Below, piece after piece: positions 4,949 through 11,493 of a stretch of 12,876 bases of DNA. The DNA lies in contig CAADYN010000256.1 of assembly GCA_900753285.1 (NCBI GenBank), forward strand, positions 1 to 12,876, written 5' to 3'. The stretch is from Clostridia bacterium (GTDB lineage: Bacteria > Bacillota > Clostridia > Oscillospirales > CAG-272). Below the pieces are notes generated by a model. That model saw nothing but the letters and a program-made list of their open reading frames with translations. It had not been told where the DNA came from and did no database searches. How positions within the stretch are numbered: position 1 is the first letter of the stretch; the number at the start of each line of letters is the position of its first letter. Made by a program: the position numbers and the translations under genes.

Positions 4949-7828
4949 TTACTGTTCGTCAGATTCGCCGGGCTGTTCGGGTTTTTCAGGATTCTCGGGT
5001 GTTTCAGGCTGTTCGGGATTTTCCGGAGTTTCAGGCTGTTCGGGAGTCTCGGGTGTTTCGGGTGTCTTTACGTCAACCTTTACAGCAACTTCAAACTGCT
5101 TGCTTCCGAGCTTGAACACGAGGGTGTAATCTCCGTTTTCAAGTATTCTTCCCTCTTCCGCCATGAATACGAGGGTGTTGTCGTTGCTCTTTTCCGCGAT
5201 GAATTCCTTTGTCTCAACAACTTCGTTTCCTTTGAGAAGGCTTACAAGTGTGAGCTTTGCGTCGGAGAAGTTTGAGAGGTCGAAGTCGGGTGTTACCGTG
5301 ATGACTTTATCCGTAGCTTTTGACGTGAACTTTGCCTCTCCTGCTTCGATGATGAGCTTAACTGTGCCGCGCTCTGCAACGGACTCGATGTTCTTCATGT
5401 AGAGGTCGTCAAGCTTAACGTCTTCAATCTTGTTGTCCTTTGTGAATCTGATTACCTTAACATCGGACGCGAGAGTGAAGGTGTAGCCGTCAACTGTCAC
5501 TGTGCCGGAGGTGAAGCCTGTTACAAATCCGTTTACGACAGTGTCTGCCTTGTCGGAGGTAACAGTGCCGTCGTTTCCGCATCTGTAGTCAGAGCCGATT
5601 GCAAGCTCATGGTTCTTCGAGAGCATAGTCTCGGTCTTGCCTGTGGTGAAGTTGAACACGAGGTATTCGGTGTATGCAACGCCGTTTTCGTATACCTGAC
5701 CAACATTGTCGAGGATTCTTACAAAGCCTGCGTCGAGGTCGTAGTTTCCGAGAGAGCCGTCGGAGATGTAGAGGAACTTGAGTGTTTCTACGGAGCCTAT
5801 CTCGTTATCGAATACCGCAGTAACCTTTGCGCCGTCCTTTACGCTGATGGTGGAGGAGTACGCGCCGCTTCTCATCATGAGCTTGCCGCCGTCGTTTACG
5901 ATGATAACGGAATTCTTGTCGCATACGAACTTAACGCCGTCAAGACCCGCAACTGACGCGGTTGAATCAGCTTCGCCGTTTGAAAGAGTGTAGTAGTTTC
6001 TGCCTGTCAGCTCGATTGTTGTGTTCTTTGCTTCGGAGATGAGGTATGCTATCTCGTCAATGCTGCCGGAGCTCTGGATGAATTCGCGCTTGCCGGAGAT
6101 GATGATTCCGTCCTCAACTGTGGGGGAGATAAGGCTGTAAACTCCGCCTACCTCTGTGTATCTGAACACCTCTCCTGCCTTAGCTGAAGAATCGTCAACG
6201 TAGATATTCTTCTCCTGACCGTCCACGAAAGCTGTCATAACGTATCTGAAGCTGCCGTTTTCGTATACTCTGTAAGCGTCGGAAACGGAGACAAGATATC
6301 TTGAAGAATCGGTTGCCGCTACTCCGTCGACTACTGCCACAACTGTCTTATTGTATACCACAACTGTTGCGTTTGCGCCGAGCGTGAGTTTTGCTCTGAG
6401 GGAGTCGGATGTAATGCCTGCGGTTTCATTGCCGAGGTTGTACACTTCGTCGCCAATCTTCACGCTTGTGTTTGTGATTCTCTTAACTGTTCCGCGATTA
6501 ATGTCGAGGACTTCGGCGATTTCAAGCTCCTTTGTTTCCTTGTTGAAGTAGTAAAGAACATAGTCGCCGCTTTCAGCCTTAACTTTGTTTGTTATCTTGA
6601 GGTCGTCTTCCTTCTTGTCGCCTGCGATATTGTATTTGCCGTCGGAGCTGATGTTCAGCTTATCCATTTCAAATACTCTGATGATACCGCTCTTCGCAAC
6701 CTCGCTGTCTCCGTCGAACATGAGTGTCACACGGTAGAAGCCGAGGAGTGAGGAAAGCTCGTCTGTCTTTGTTATCTGCTCAAGCTTGCCGTCGTTGTCA
6801 TATGCGTAGAGCTTGAGCTCGTTGTTGTTGGTCGAAAGCTCGTCGGAATATTCTTCTACGAGAGTGTACTTGTTGCCGCCGATTATTACGCTGTTCTTTT
6901 CAATCTTTACGCTGTCGAAGTCTTCTTTTCTTGTTTCGTCAACCGCGGAAAGAATCTCGTATTTATTGCCGACTGTCTTGTAGATAACCTTGAAGCTCAT
7001 TCCGAGAGTGTCGTTTGCGTCTCCGTCAAGGTTCATTTCGTCAAACGGAACTGTCATACGGAAGCTCTTACCGCCGTTGTCGCAGAGAAGAGTTACGTAG
7101 CCGTTCTTAACCACTGTTTCTCCGTCGATAGCGTAGTCGTTTGTCGCAACAACTGTAGCCTCGGTCATGCTGTAATCGAATACTTCCTCGATGATTGAGG
7201 TGGATTCAAAGTAGACGTTGCCGTTCACGGTGGTTCTCGCTACAAGGTATTCGGAGGTCAGCGCGTTGTAAATCATCTGTGCTGTTTCCGCTCTTGTAAG
7301 AACGTCCTCATATCCTACATCTTCGAGCTTCTTGTCAAGTCCGAGCTTTATTCCTGCGTTGATGTAAGACCAGGGGTAGCCGGAGTTCATCTTCTCGTTT
7401 TCCTGACCGAGAGCACGAACGAGCATTGCCATAGCGTCCTGCTTCTTGATTCCGCCTGTCGGGTTAAATGTGGTGTCGCTTGTGCCGATTATGTATCCGG
7501 CAGAGTTTGCCCATGAAATCGCTCCGTTATAGTAAGGCTCATAAAGGTCTGTAAATTTTGTTGTGTTCACACGTCCGGCGTCGTCTCTGCCAAGCATAAG
7601 TCTGAAGAGAAGTGTTGCCATCTGCTCTCTTGTCACCTTATCATTGGGAGAGAATTCTTTGTCGGATGTTCCCCTGATAACTCCGATATCCGAAAGAATT
7701 GATATCTCTGTTCTCGCGGGATGCTCCGCTTTGACGTCATCATAGTTTTTTGCAAATACCATTGTCGATGTGCTTGCGAGAATAAGTGCCGCAAGAATCG
7801 GCGCGAGTATTTTCTTGAATTTGTTCAT
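4949..7828 (-). CDS. SLH-domain surface protein with Pro-Glu-x tail
   Basis: The 959-residue product has a signal peptide (1-26, cut after VFA) and three N-terminal S-layer homology repeats at about 27-80, 91-141 and 148-192. Their TRAE-type motifs read TREQ (66-69), KKQD (128-131) and TRAE (178-181). SLH repeats bind pyruvylated secondary cell-wall polymer, so the protein is expected at the outer wall surface. Residues about 200-900 are beta-rich with many Asp/Gly/Lys/Val and no recognised catalytic motif. The last 37 residues begin with ten PEx triplets (PET, PEQ, PEN, PEK) and end GESDEQ; there is no LPxTG motif and no C-terminal membrane helix, so anchoring must be by the SLH repeats. Start is clear: AGGAGG 7 nt before ATG 7828. 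Single gene, own promoter at 7890-7918. The function of the middle is unknown; an S-layer or adhesion protein is likely. Confidence 0.9.
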   Translation of the reverse strand: MNKFKKILAPILAALILASTSTMVFAKNYDDVKAEHPARTEISILSDIGVIRGTSDKEFSPNDKVTREQMATLLFRLMLGRDDAGRVNTTKFTDLYEPYYNGAISWANSAGYIIGTSDTTFNPTGGIKKQDAMAMLVRALGQENEKMNSGYPWSYINAGIKLGLDKKLEDVGYEDVLTRAETAQMIYNALTSEYLVARTTVNGNVYFESTSIIEEVFDYSMTEATVVATNDYAIDGETVVKNGYVTLLCDNGGKSFRMTVPFDEMNLDGDANDTLGMSFKVIYKTVGNKYEILSAVDETRKEDFDSVKIEKNSVIIGGNKYTLVEEYSDELSTNNNELKLYAYDNDGKLEQITKTDELSSLLGFYRVTLMFDGDSEVAKSGIIRVFEMDKLNISSDGKYNIAGDKKEDDLKITNKVKAESGDYVLYYFNKETKELEIAEVLDINRGTVKRITNTSVKIGDEVYNLGNETAGITSDSLRAKLTLGANATVVVYNKTVVAVVDGVAATDSSRYLVSVSDAYRVYENGSFRYVMTAFVDGQEKNIYVDDSSAKAGEVFRYTEVGGVYSLISPTVEDGIIISGKREFIQSSGSIDEIAYLISEAKNTTIELTGRNYYTLSNGEADSTASVAGLDGVKFVCDKNSVIIVNDGGKLMMRSGAYSSTISVKDGAKVTAVFDNEIGSVETLKFLYISDGSLGNYDLDAGFVRILDNVGQVYENGVAYTEYLVFNFTTGKTETMLSKNHELAIGSDYRCGNDGTVTSDKADTVVNGFVTGFTSGTVTVDGYTFTLASDVKVIRFTKDNKIEDVKLDDLYMKNIESVAERGTVKLIIEAGEAKFTSKATDKVITVTPDFDLSNFSDAKLTLVSLLKGNEVVETKEFIAEKSNDNTLVFMAEEGRILENGDYTLVFKLGSKQFEVAVKVDVKTPETPETPEQPETPENPEQPETPENPEKPEQPGESDEQ
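4973..5062 (-). repeat. Ten 9-nt units encoding the PEx tail
   Basis: In-frame degenerate 9-base units encode ten consecutive Pro-Glu-x triplets at the end of the SLH protein. Prolines are mostly CCC or CCT, and x is Thr, Gln, Asn or Lys. Such tracts form stiff, extended, acidic tails and can change unit number by slippage. Confidence 0.85.
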
Positions 7829-7889
7829 TCGTTATCCTCCTGTGTTTTACCGGATTCTGTTCCGGCCGGCTTTCTTTCGCCGCGACTAC

Positions 7890-7918
7890 ATGATATCACA
7901 GGAGTTTTCATCAGTCAA
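7890..7918 (-). promoter_or_regulatory. Sigma-A promoter of the SLH protein gene
   Basis: On the minus strand TTGACT (7918-7913), 17 nt spacer, TATCAT (7895-7890). The predicted transcript begins near 7883, leaving a leader of about 55 nt that can form a CCGG-AACAGAAT-CCGG hairpin before the AGGAGG ribosome site. Confidence 0.7.
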
Positions 7919-7991
7919 CTGTTTTTGTACATGTGTAATATAACTGCAATCTGTGTTAACGCTATTTTCATCATTTTGTCTATGTTTGCCT

Positions 7992-8014
7992 GCCGAAGAA
8001 TATTTTTCTTTGGC
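7992..8014. repeat. Inverted repeat downstream of the phosphatase gene
   Basis: GCCGAAGAA (7992-8000) and TTCTTTGGC (8006-8014) can form a 9-bp stem with one G-U pair and a 5-nt loop. It lies about 75 nt beyond the phosphatase stop. Neither side carries a run of T after the stem, so it is at best a processing or weak termination signal. The rest of the 261-nt gap 7829-8089 holds only the SLH gene promoter and leader. Confidence 0.4.
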
Positions 8015-8089
8015 ATCGGATGAATATCATGGCTCCCATTCCTGCATTTGAAAAAGAAGCCGCGAACGTTTTGCTCAGCCGACAACACA

Positions 8090-8786
8090 TCATTTGCCGA
8101 GCAGTTTGCGGCGCAGCTTCAAAATATCTTCATCGCACAATCCGATTTTACTGAAATATGCTTCCGTATTTCCGTATTTGTCTCTGAATAACCTCAAAAA
8201 TTCTTCCATATACATTTCGCACGGAGTCACAATTCGCATATCAATCTCGGGAAAGTTCTTATGTATCAGTTCCAAACGTTCTTTTCCGTATTCTTTTGTT
8301 AAAACATAATTCTCTGTTATATCTCTGTCAGATACCCCTGCATGGAGCAAAAGAATCGCAGATACCACGCCGGTTCTGTCTTTTCCCGCGGTACAGTTTA
8401 TCATAACTCCGCTATCAGCATTTGCTACGCATACAAATACGTCAGAAACAGATTTTGCCGATGCGATTCTCATATAGCTTACGGGAACTTCATCTACAGA
8501 CGCAGGTATGCCGCTTCCTTCGTCTATCGGAAAGTTATAGTATGTGAAGCCTTCTCTGCCGCAAAAACCGCTCGGCTTTTTCAGAACATCCTTTGCGCCT
8601 CTCATATCAATAATTGTGGTAATTCCGTTTGATTTCAGAAATAAGCAGTCTTCTTCATCGGGGCAGCAACTGTACATCACTGCGGATTACCGTCATTTCG
8701 CGTGTAGGCACTCCGTAGACTGTTTGATATCCGCCAAGCTCCCTTGTGTTCTGAGTAGTATTCAGCATACTGACATATTTTCTCAT
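8090..8786 (-). pseudogene. Tyrosine phosphatase family gene with a frameshift
   Basis: The gene starts at ATG 8786 with AAAGGA 8 nt upstream. The first frame gives MRKYVSMLNTTQNTRELGGY and then ..VIRSDVQLLPR followed by a stop; these are the N-terminal NxRDLGGY and RSd motifs of the bacterial tyrosine phosphatase family (Y_phosphatase3 type). The next frame carries on without a gap: DEEDCLFLKSNGITTIIDMRG through the P-loop CTAGKDRTG to the stop at 8090. Removing one G from GGGG 8660-8663 restores LLPDEEDCLF and a 231-residue protein with catalytic Cys131. So the gene is either broken, phase-variable, read through by +1 slippage at CCC-CGA, or a sequencing error. The residue before the catalytic Cys is Asn instead of the usual His. 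Relatives dephosphorylate proteins, phosphoinositides or small phosphates. It lies 20 nt behind the PBP-like hydrolase gene. Confidence 0.8.
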
Positions 8787-8806
8787 TAATGTGTTCCTTT
8801 CACGAT

Positions 8807-10003
8807 TTATTCAACCGACGGATATTTCTCCGCGTGTATCTGCTTGACAAGCTCGGTCACGTCTCCGATAAAGGCAGTCGGTTCTTTTCCGCCGTCCTCA
8901 TAGTCCGTCATTATCACAATGATATATGGGTGCTCGTCGAGGATTAGCGCCATATCGTGGAACGCGCCTATGTCCCATCCGTATTTATGCGCGGCTTCAC
9001 CCTTGTCATAATGAGCGCATATCATTTCAAGGTGCTTTGATCTTGTCATGCAATCCTTCATGTGCTCGGCGTATTCGCTTCCCGATTCAAAATACTCATT
9101 GAGCGTTATGAGAAACTTTACGCAGTCATCCGCGGAGAGAGACATAAAATCACGATTAACCCCAGTGACTCCAATCTCAGCCATTTTCTCATAGAAATAC
9201 TTATATCCGAACCTCTGTCTCAGCTGTGCGAAAGCTATATTGTCGCTGTAGAGAAGCGCGTAGTCTATAAGCTCCTTCCATGTCAGCTCAAATCCGTCCT
9301 CTTTTTCCATTATCTCGCCGGAGCCTTCTTCAAGCATTGCAGCAGAATCGTAAACCCACTTTTCGCCGAGGTCGTACTTTTCTTCCCCGTCATGATAGAT
9401 AATGTTTCCGTCCTCGTCACGCTCCTTCTTGTTTTTCTCGAACTCTTCTATCTCGCATAGCACTGAGTATATGTACGGTGCTTTTATCAGGCTTGCTGAA
9501 TAGCGTATTTCGTCTGAATTGTACTTGATTTCCTCTCCCGAATCTATGTCGTAGTATGCGAATGACAGCTCCGGATACACCTTTACGAATTCGTCAGATT
9601 CTTCGGCAGCTCTTGCCCATCTCAGCGGTGCGCCGGTTTCAAAAAGGGACATGAGCTTTTCCGTCGGAGTTTTGTTCTCGTCTGTCTCAGGTGTAGTTTC
9701 ATCTGCTTCTGCCGTGTCTTCGGTTTCAGCTTTGGTCTCGGGTTCAGCTTCTGTTTCAGTCTCATCGGCTGCGGCTTCAAGTTCTGTTTCAGCTTCCGAG
9801 GTTTCTTTCGTTTCAGTTTCAGGCTCAGTCTCGGCGGCAATGGTTTCGGGTTCATAGCGTTCCATGACTGCCGCATATTCCGTCTCGTTTTCCTGTGCCT
9901 GCGAATTATTGTATGCGTTTCCGAGAACAACAGCCGACGCGAGAACTCCCACCGCCAATGCTCCGAGAAGCGATATTATTGTAATCTGTTTTTTGTCTTT
10001 CAT
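8807..10003 (-). CDS. Membrane-anchored PBP/class A beta-lactamase-like serine hydrolase
   Basis: From ATG 10003 the product has 398 residues: a short basic N-terminus, one membrane helix (about 8-29), a Glu/Thr-rich low-complexity spacer (about 51-116), and a beta-lactamase2-type domain (about 118-398). The three penicillin-recognising motifs are present: S171-L-I-K174, S253-D-N255 and K340-Y-G342 in place of KTG. I see no ExxLN omega-loop motif with the Glu needed to hydrolyse beta-lactams, so a peptidoglycan-related or other serine acyl-enzyme is more likely than a resistance enzyme. Active side is outside the membrane. Start: an in-frame TTG at 10027 extends it by 8 residues but has no ribosome site; ATG 10003 also lacks a well-placed one (AGGA is 16 nt upstream, inside a hairpin). 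Forms a two-gene unit with the phosphatase. Confidence 0.85.
   Translation of the reverse strand: MKDKKQITIISLLGALAVGVLASAVVLGNAYNNSQAQENETEYAAVMERYEPETIAAETEPETETKETSEAETELEAAADETETEAEPETKAETEDTAEADETTPETDENKTPTEKLMSLFETGAPLRWARAAEESDEFVKVYPELSFAYYDIDSGEEIKYNSDEIRYSASLIKAPYIYSVLCEIEEFEKNKKERDEDGNIIYHDGEEKYDLGEKWVYDSAAMLEEGSGEIMEKEDGFELTWKELIDYALLYSDNIAFAQLRQRFGYKYFYEKMAEIGVTGVNRDFMSLSADDCVKFLITLNEYFESGSEYAEHMKDCMTRSKHLEMICAHYDKGEAAHKYGWDIGAFHDMALILDEHPYIIVIMTDYEDGGKEPTAFIGDVTELVKQIHAEKYPSVE
9659..9853 (-). repeat. Glu/Thr-rich low-complexity spacer coding region
   Basis: About 65 residues dominated by Glu, Thr, Ala and Pro in irregular ETE/PET/AET units link the membrane helix to the hydrolase domain of the gene at 8807-10003. 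The strand opposite therefore shows an artefactual Ser/Val-rich frame. A tract like this is highly acidic and extended and probably holds the catalytic domain away from the membrane within the wall. Confidence 0.7.
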
Positions 10004-10011
10004 TTTTTCAC

Positions 10012-10041
10012 AAAAAATATCCTGCAATATTTCATGCAGGA
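10012..10041 (-). terminator. Intrinsic terminator of the yabP-yabQ-divIC operon
   Basis: On the minus strand TCCTGCA (10041-10035) pairs with TGCAGGA (10026-10020) around an 8-nt loop, followed closely by TTTTTT (10017-10012). It lies about 30 nt behind the divIC stop and only 9-17 nt before the start codon of the next gene, so it overlaps that gene's leader. Confidence 0.65.
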
Positions 10042-10069
10042 AAATGTCGTATTGTCATCCTAAGGTTAA

Positions 10070-10351
10070 TCAGTCTCCGCTTCCGCTGTAGTAAATTATC
10101 TCCTGCGGATATCTCAGTCCGAGCTTGTTGTGGGCTATCTCCGCTACATACTCGTCGTCAAACGGTCTGTCGAGGTCCGCCTGAAGCTCCGAGATATATT
10201 CGTCCATGTCGTCTATCTTTGCGCGAAGGTTTTCCGCTTTTGTTTCAAGGTCGTTGCTGCGCAGTCGAAGGCTTACAAATGTCACTATAAAAAATGTCAG
10301 TAATACGAGCAGGGACATTCTTACGACAGTATTTTTAAACAGTGCTTTCAT
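10070..10351 (-). CDS. divIC: Septum formation initiator DivIC/FtsB
   Basis: The 93-residue product has one membrane helix (about 11-29), an extracytoplasmic coiled coil (about 33-62), and the C-terminal DivIC pattern D-DEYVAEIAHNKLGLRYPQEIIYY (65-88). Known: DivIC forms a complex with FtsL and DivIB at the division septum and controls activation of septal wall synthesis. Start choice: ATG 10351 overlaps the yabQ stop as TAATG and has GGAG 6 nt upstream; an in-frame codon 15 nt further up is less likely because it precedes that ribosome site. Its place as last gene behind yabP-yabQ matches Bacillus subtilis. Confidence 0.9.
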   Translation of the reverse strand: MKALFKNTVVRMSLLVLLTFFIVTFVSLRLRSNDLETKAENLRAKIDDMDEYISELQADLDRPFDDEYVAEIAHNKLGLRYPQEIIYYSGSGD

Positions 10352-10908
10352 TATTTCTCCAACCACTTTTCCATTGTTATGTCGTGTTTCAGCTCCGCCA
10401 GCATCTTTCTCGTCTTCCGCTCGGCTTTACGCTTCTTTATACCGCAAATGACGCGCTCTCCCGTCCTGCTCCAGATGAACGCCGCCGCTTTTTTTATGAT
10501 TCCGAAAAGCCACATACACGGTTTTACTATAACAAGACGTATGAGCTTTTTTATGAGGCGCGCTATTTCTTCGGAGACAAACATGACGGCTCTTCCGACG
10601 GTTTTGCGGTACAGGACAAAGCCAAGGATTACCGAGACAAGAATATACGCTCTGAATCTTTCGTTTTCAGTCCAATAATCGAAAACGGAATACACCGCGG
10701 TAAACACCGTAAACACGGAGAGGTCGAACAGAGCGAAGATAACAAACGGAACTGCCCCCCGCTTCATGCTGACTCTGCCGCCACGATACGACGCGATACC
10801 GCACATAACATATATTATTCTAATTATATCGTATATTGCACCAAAAATCAAGCCTAAAATTACCGAATATACGATGTTTAAAATTTGTTTTTCGATGAAA
10901 AATTCCAT
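10351..10908 (-). CDS. yabQ: Spore cortex biosynthesis membrane protein YabQ
   Basis: The 185-residue product is a multi-pass membrane protein with helices at about 8-33, 52-76, 86-101 and 117-146 and a strongly basic C-terminal tail (KKRKAERKTRK, about 159-169). The start FFIEKQILNIVYSVILGLIFGAIYDIIRI is characteristic of the YabQ family. Known: in Bacillus subtilis YabQ localises to the outer forespore membrane and is needed for cortex formation. Start ATG 10908 directly follows the yabP stop (TAAATG) with little ribosome site, so translation is probably coupled to yabP. The order yabP-yabQ-divIC supports the name. Confidence 0.9.
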   Translation of the reverse strand: MEFFIEKQILNIVYSVILGLIFGAIYDIIRIIYVMCGIASYRGGRVSMKRGAVPFVIFALFDLSVFTVFTAVYSVFDYWTENERFRAYILVSVILGFVLYRKTVGRAVMFVSEEIARLIKKLIRLVIVKPCMWLFGIIKKAAAFIWSRTGERVICGIKKRKAERKTRKMLAELKHDITMEKWLEK

Positions 10909-11169
10909 TTATTTCATAAGACGCGACCAAAAGCCTTTTTTTGAGCCGCCCGAATCCTCGGAGTAGTAGCACATACTGTCAATTTCTCCGTTTATTACTA
11001 TTTTTCCGCTTTCCACCGAGAAACTTTCAATCTTCATGCCGTGCCCCTCGACCGCTATCATTCCGAGCGAGGACGACACCGTTATCATCTCCTCCGTAAA
11101 TCCCGCGACCTCTTCTATTCCGCTCATCTCCATCCGCTTACGAGAAAAAAGGCATACATCCTGCTCCAT
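10909..11169 (-). CDS. yabP: Sporulation protein YabP
   Basis: The 86-residue product matches the small YabP/YqfC family: ENRKRMEMSGI-like opening (here FSRKRMEMSGIEEVAGFTEEMITV), then SSLGMIAVEGHGMKIESFSVESGKIVINGEIDSMCY. In this family the middle reads as a short beta-rich domain. Known: yabP is transcribed in the mother cell by sigma-E in Bacillus subtilis and sits next to yabQ; its exact role is unclear. Start: GGGGAG lies 9 nt before ATG 11169; the longer TTG-started version at 11175 would reach into the spacer of that site. A candidate sigma-E promoter lies at 11199-11227. Confidence 0.9.
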   Translation of the reverse strand: MEQDVCLFSRKRMEMSGIEEVAGFTEEMITVSSSLGMIAVEGHGMKIESFSVESGKIVINGEIDSMCYYSEDSGGSKKGFWSRLMK

Positions 11170-11198
11170 AATCAAACTCTCCCCTTGTCTTTTGTTTG

Positions 11199-11227
11199 AT
11201 TATATGCCGTGGGAGCGCAGGGTATGC
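11199..11227 (-). promoter_or_regulatory. Sigma-E-like promoter candidate before yabP
   Basis: On the minus strand GCATACC (11227-11221) is followed after 14 nt by CATATAAT (11206-11199). The second element resembles the sigma-E -10 (CATACAAT-like) and the spacing fits; the first element is a partial match. The same bases include a sigma-A TATAAT without a matching -35. Sigma-E control of yabP is known in Bacillus subtilis, which makes the site plausible. Confidence 0.4.
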
Positions 11228-11247
11228 CTTATATTACAGTATTGCCG

Positions 11248-11493
11248 TCAGCTTTCTATTATTTCGTACATGGAGGACGCGTCTGCCTTGAGTGCGTGTT
11301 CTCTTACGTCGTTTACGCGGAGCTTGAGTGTTCTTCCGCCGTAGGATACTTCTATAATGTCGCCTTCCTTTACGTCGTATGAGGCTTTAGCGCGCTTTCC
11401 GTTGACCTGCACGTGCTCTGTATCGCAGGCTTCGTTAGCTACGGTGCGGCGCTTTATTACTCGTGATACCTTCAAAAATTTGTCAAGTCTCAT
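11248..11493 (-). CDS. rqcP: RNA-binding S4 domain protein RqcP (YabO/Hsp15-like)
   Basis: The 81-residue product is almost entirely an S4 RNA-binding domain: MRLDKFLKVSRVIKRRTVANEAC at the start and VQVNGKRAKASYDVKEGDIIEV in the middle. Known: in Bacillus subtilis RqcP (YabO) binds stalled 50S subunits with RqcH and supports alanine tailing in ribosome quality control; E. coli Hsp15 is a relative. Start is secure: AAAGGAG lies 6 nt before ATG 11493, inside the last codons of mazG, which overlaps it by 11 nt. The mazG-rqcP pairing is conserved in Firmicutes. Confidence 0.92.
   Translation of the reverse strand: MRLDKFLKVSRVIKRRTVANEACDTEHVQVNGKRAKASYDVKEGDIIEVSYGGRTLKLRVNDVREHALKADASSMYEIIES

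Noticed and set aside
4899..5129. Open frame encoding SGCSGFSGVSG-type repeats on the plus strand
   Set aside because: It is the complement of the PEx tail of the SLH gene and covers the terminator.
7721..8023. 100-residue Cys-rich open frame on the plus strand
   Set aside because: It overlaps the SLH gene start and its promoter region, has no ribosome site or recognisable motif, and is best seen as chance.
9622..9930. Ser/Val-rich frame (9651-9857, plus) and Lys/Arg/Pro-rich frame (9622-9930, minus)
   Set aside because: Both are by-products of the Glu/Thr-rich spacer of the hydrolase gene read in other frames.
8807..10003. Class A beta-lactamase (resistance gene)
   Set aside because: SxxK, SDN and a KTG-like motif exist, but no ExxLN omega-loop motif is visible, and the anchor and spacer suit a wall-associated protein better.
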